A stretch of DNA of 13,190 nucleotides from an uncultured Acidobacteriota bacterium (lineage in GTDB: Bacteria > Acidobacteriota > Blastocatellia > Pyrinomonadales > Pyrinomonadaceae): positions 2,102 through 15,291 of the forward strand of contig CADEEU010000002.1 in NCBI GenBank assembly GCA_902826385.1, written 5' to 3'. Both the position numbers and the translations under genes were made by a program. Below are positions 13,098 through 13,190 of the stretch, in pieces. Numbering within the stretch: position 1 is the stretch's first letter; every line of letters begins with the position of its first letter. The notes below the pieces were generated by a model. It saw only the letters and a list, made by a program, of their open reading frames with translations, searched no databases and was not told where the DNA came from.

Positions 13098-13190
13098 CTG
13101 TTTCGTTTTACCGGAAGCGATAGTGGTTCTACAAAAAACTTAACCACCCAACCACGACGAAGAGGCAAGTCGAAGTTGTAGTATTTTTGC
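13098..13190. other. Intergenic sequence at the right edge, no gene seen
   Basis: No supportable gene is seen. GTGGTT (13123-13128) and AACCAC (13142-13147) form a 6-bp inverted repeat, with a further AACCAC at 13150-13155. With 12997-13097 this makes about 194 bases of upstream region for the repeat-protein gene. Confidence 0.4.

Noticed and set aside
12842..13168. Minus-strand open frame of 108 codons over the upstream region of the repeat-protein gene
   Set aside because: It overlaps the signal-peptide region of the supported gene in another frame, lacks domain features, and would cover the strong ribosome site.

Overview
The window looks like a chromosomal segment of an Acidobacteriota bacterium, most likely of the Blastocatellia/Pyrinomonadaceae type. 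This is an inference from gene style, not from a marker gene. The supporting signs are moderate GC content, small zinc-ribbon membrane proteins, secreted right-handed beta-helix proteins ending in a putative-Ig (He_PIG) domain, and a secreted protein with 29-residue 'F-K-I-D' repeats. There is no rRNA, tRNA, CRISPR array, insertion sequence or phage gene. No large gene is visibly broken.

Left part (1-2917). The tail of a one-helix membrane protein is followed by two tandem zinc-ribbon membrane proteins that look like duplicates. They meet, tail to tail with a 4-base overlap, a cstA-type carbon-starvation/pyruvate or peptide transporter on the minus strand. A divergent intergenic region with a 9-bp perfect inverted repeat separates cstA from a hotdog thioesterase.

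Middle part (2918-6463). This holds housekeeping-like genes in alternating orientation: the thioesterase (+), a secreted alpha/beta hydrolase with a C-terminal IPT/TIG-like domain (-), a stand-alone DEDDy 3'-5' exonuclease (-), a YceH/DUF480 protein (+) and a single-domain response regulator (-). Several intergenic regions carry a TAGAAT box placed as a sigma-70 -10 element.

Right part (6464-11888). Three consecutive minus-strand genes encode large exported beta-helix proteins, transcribed from right to left. Their N-terminal beta-helix regions are unrelated in detail. All three end in the same ~90-residue He_PIG module, with an 'RGR' variant and a terminal S-R-(L/M)-H-(F/P) motif. Gaps of 19 and 85 bases suggest one operon for cell-surface or secreted polysaccharide-related proteins. 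The operon is preceded by an AT-rich region with a direct repeat. A strong Rho-independent terminator isolates it from the next gene.

Far right (12094-13190). An exported protein has a C-terminal half made of about five tandem 29-residue repeats. Its upstream region carries a direct repeat and an inverted repeat that could be regulatory.

No defence or mobile system was identified. The most interesting signals are the shared C-terminal cassette of the beta-helix operon, the conserved C-terminal tag of the paired zinc-ribbon proteins, the tandem-repeat protein and its upstream repeats, and the cstA/thioesterase inverted repeat.
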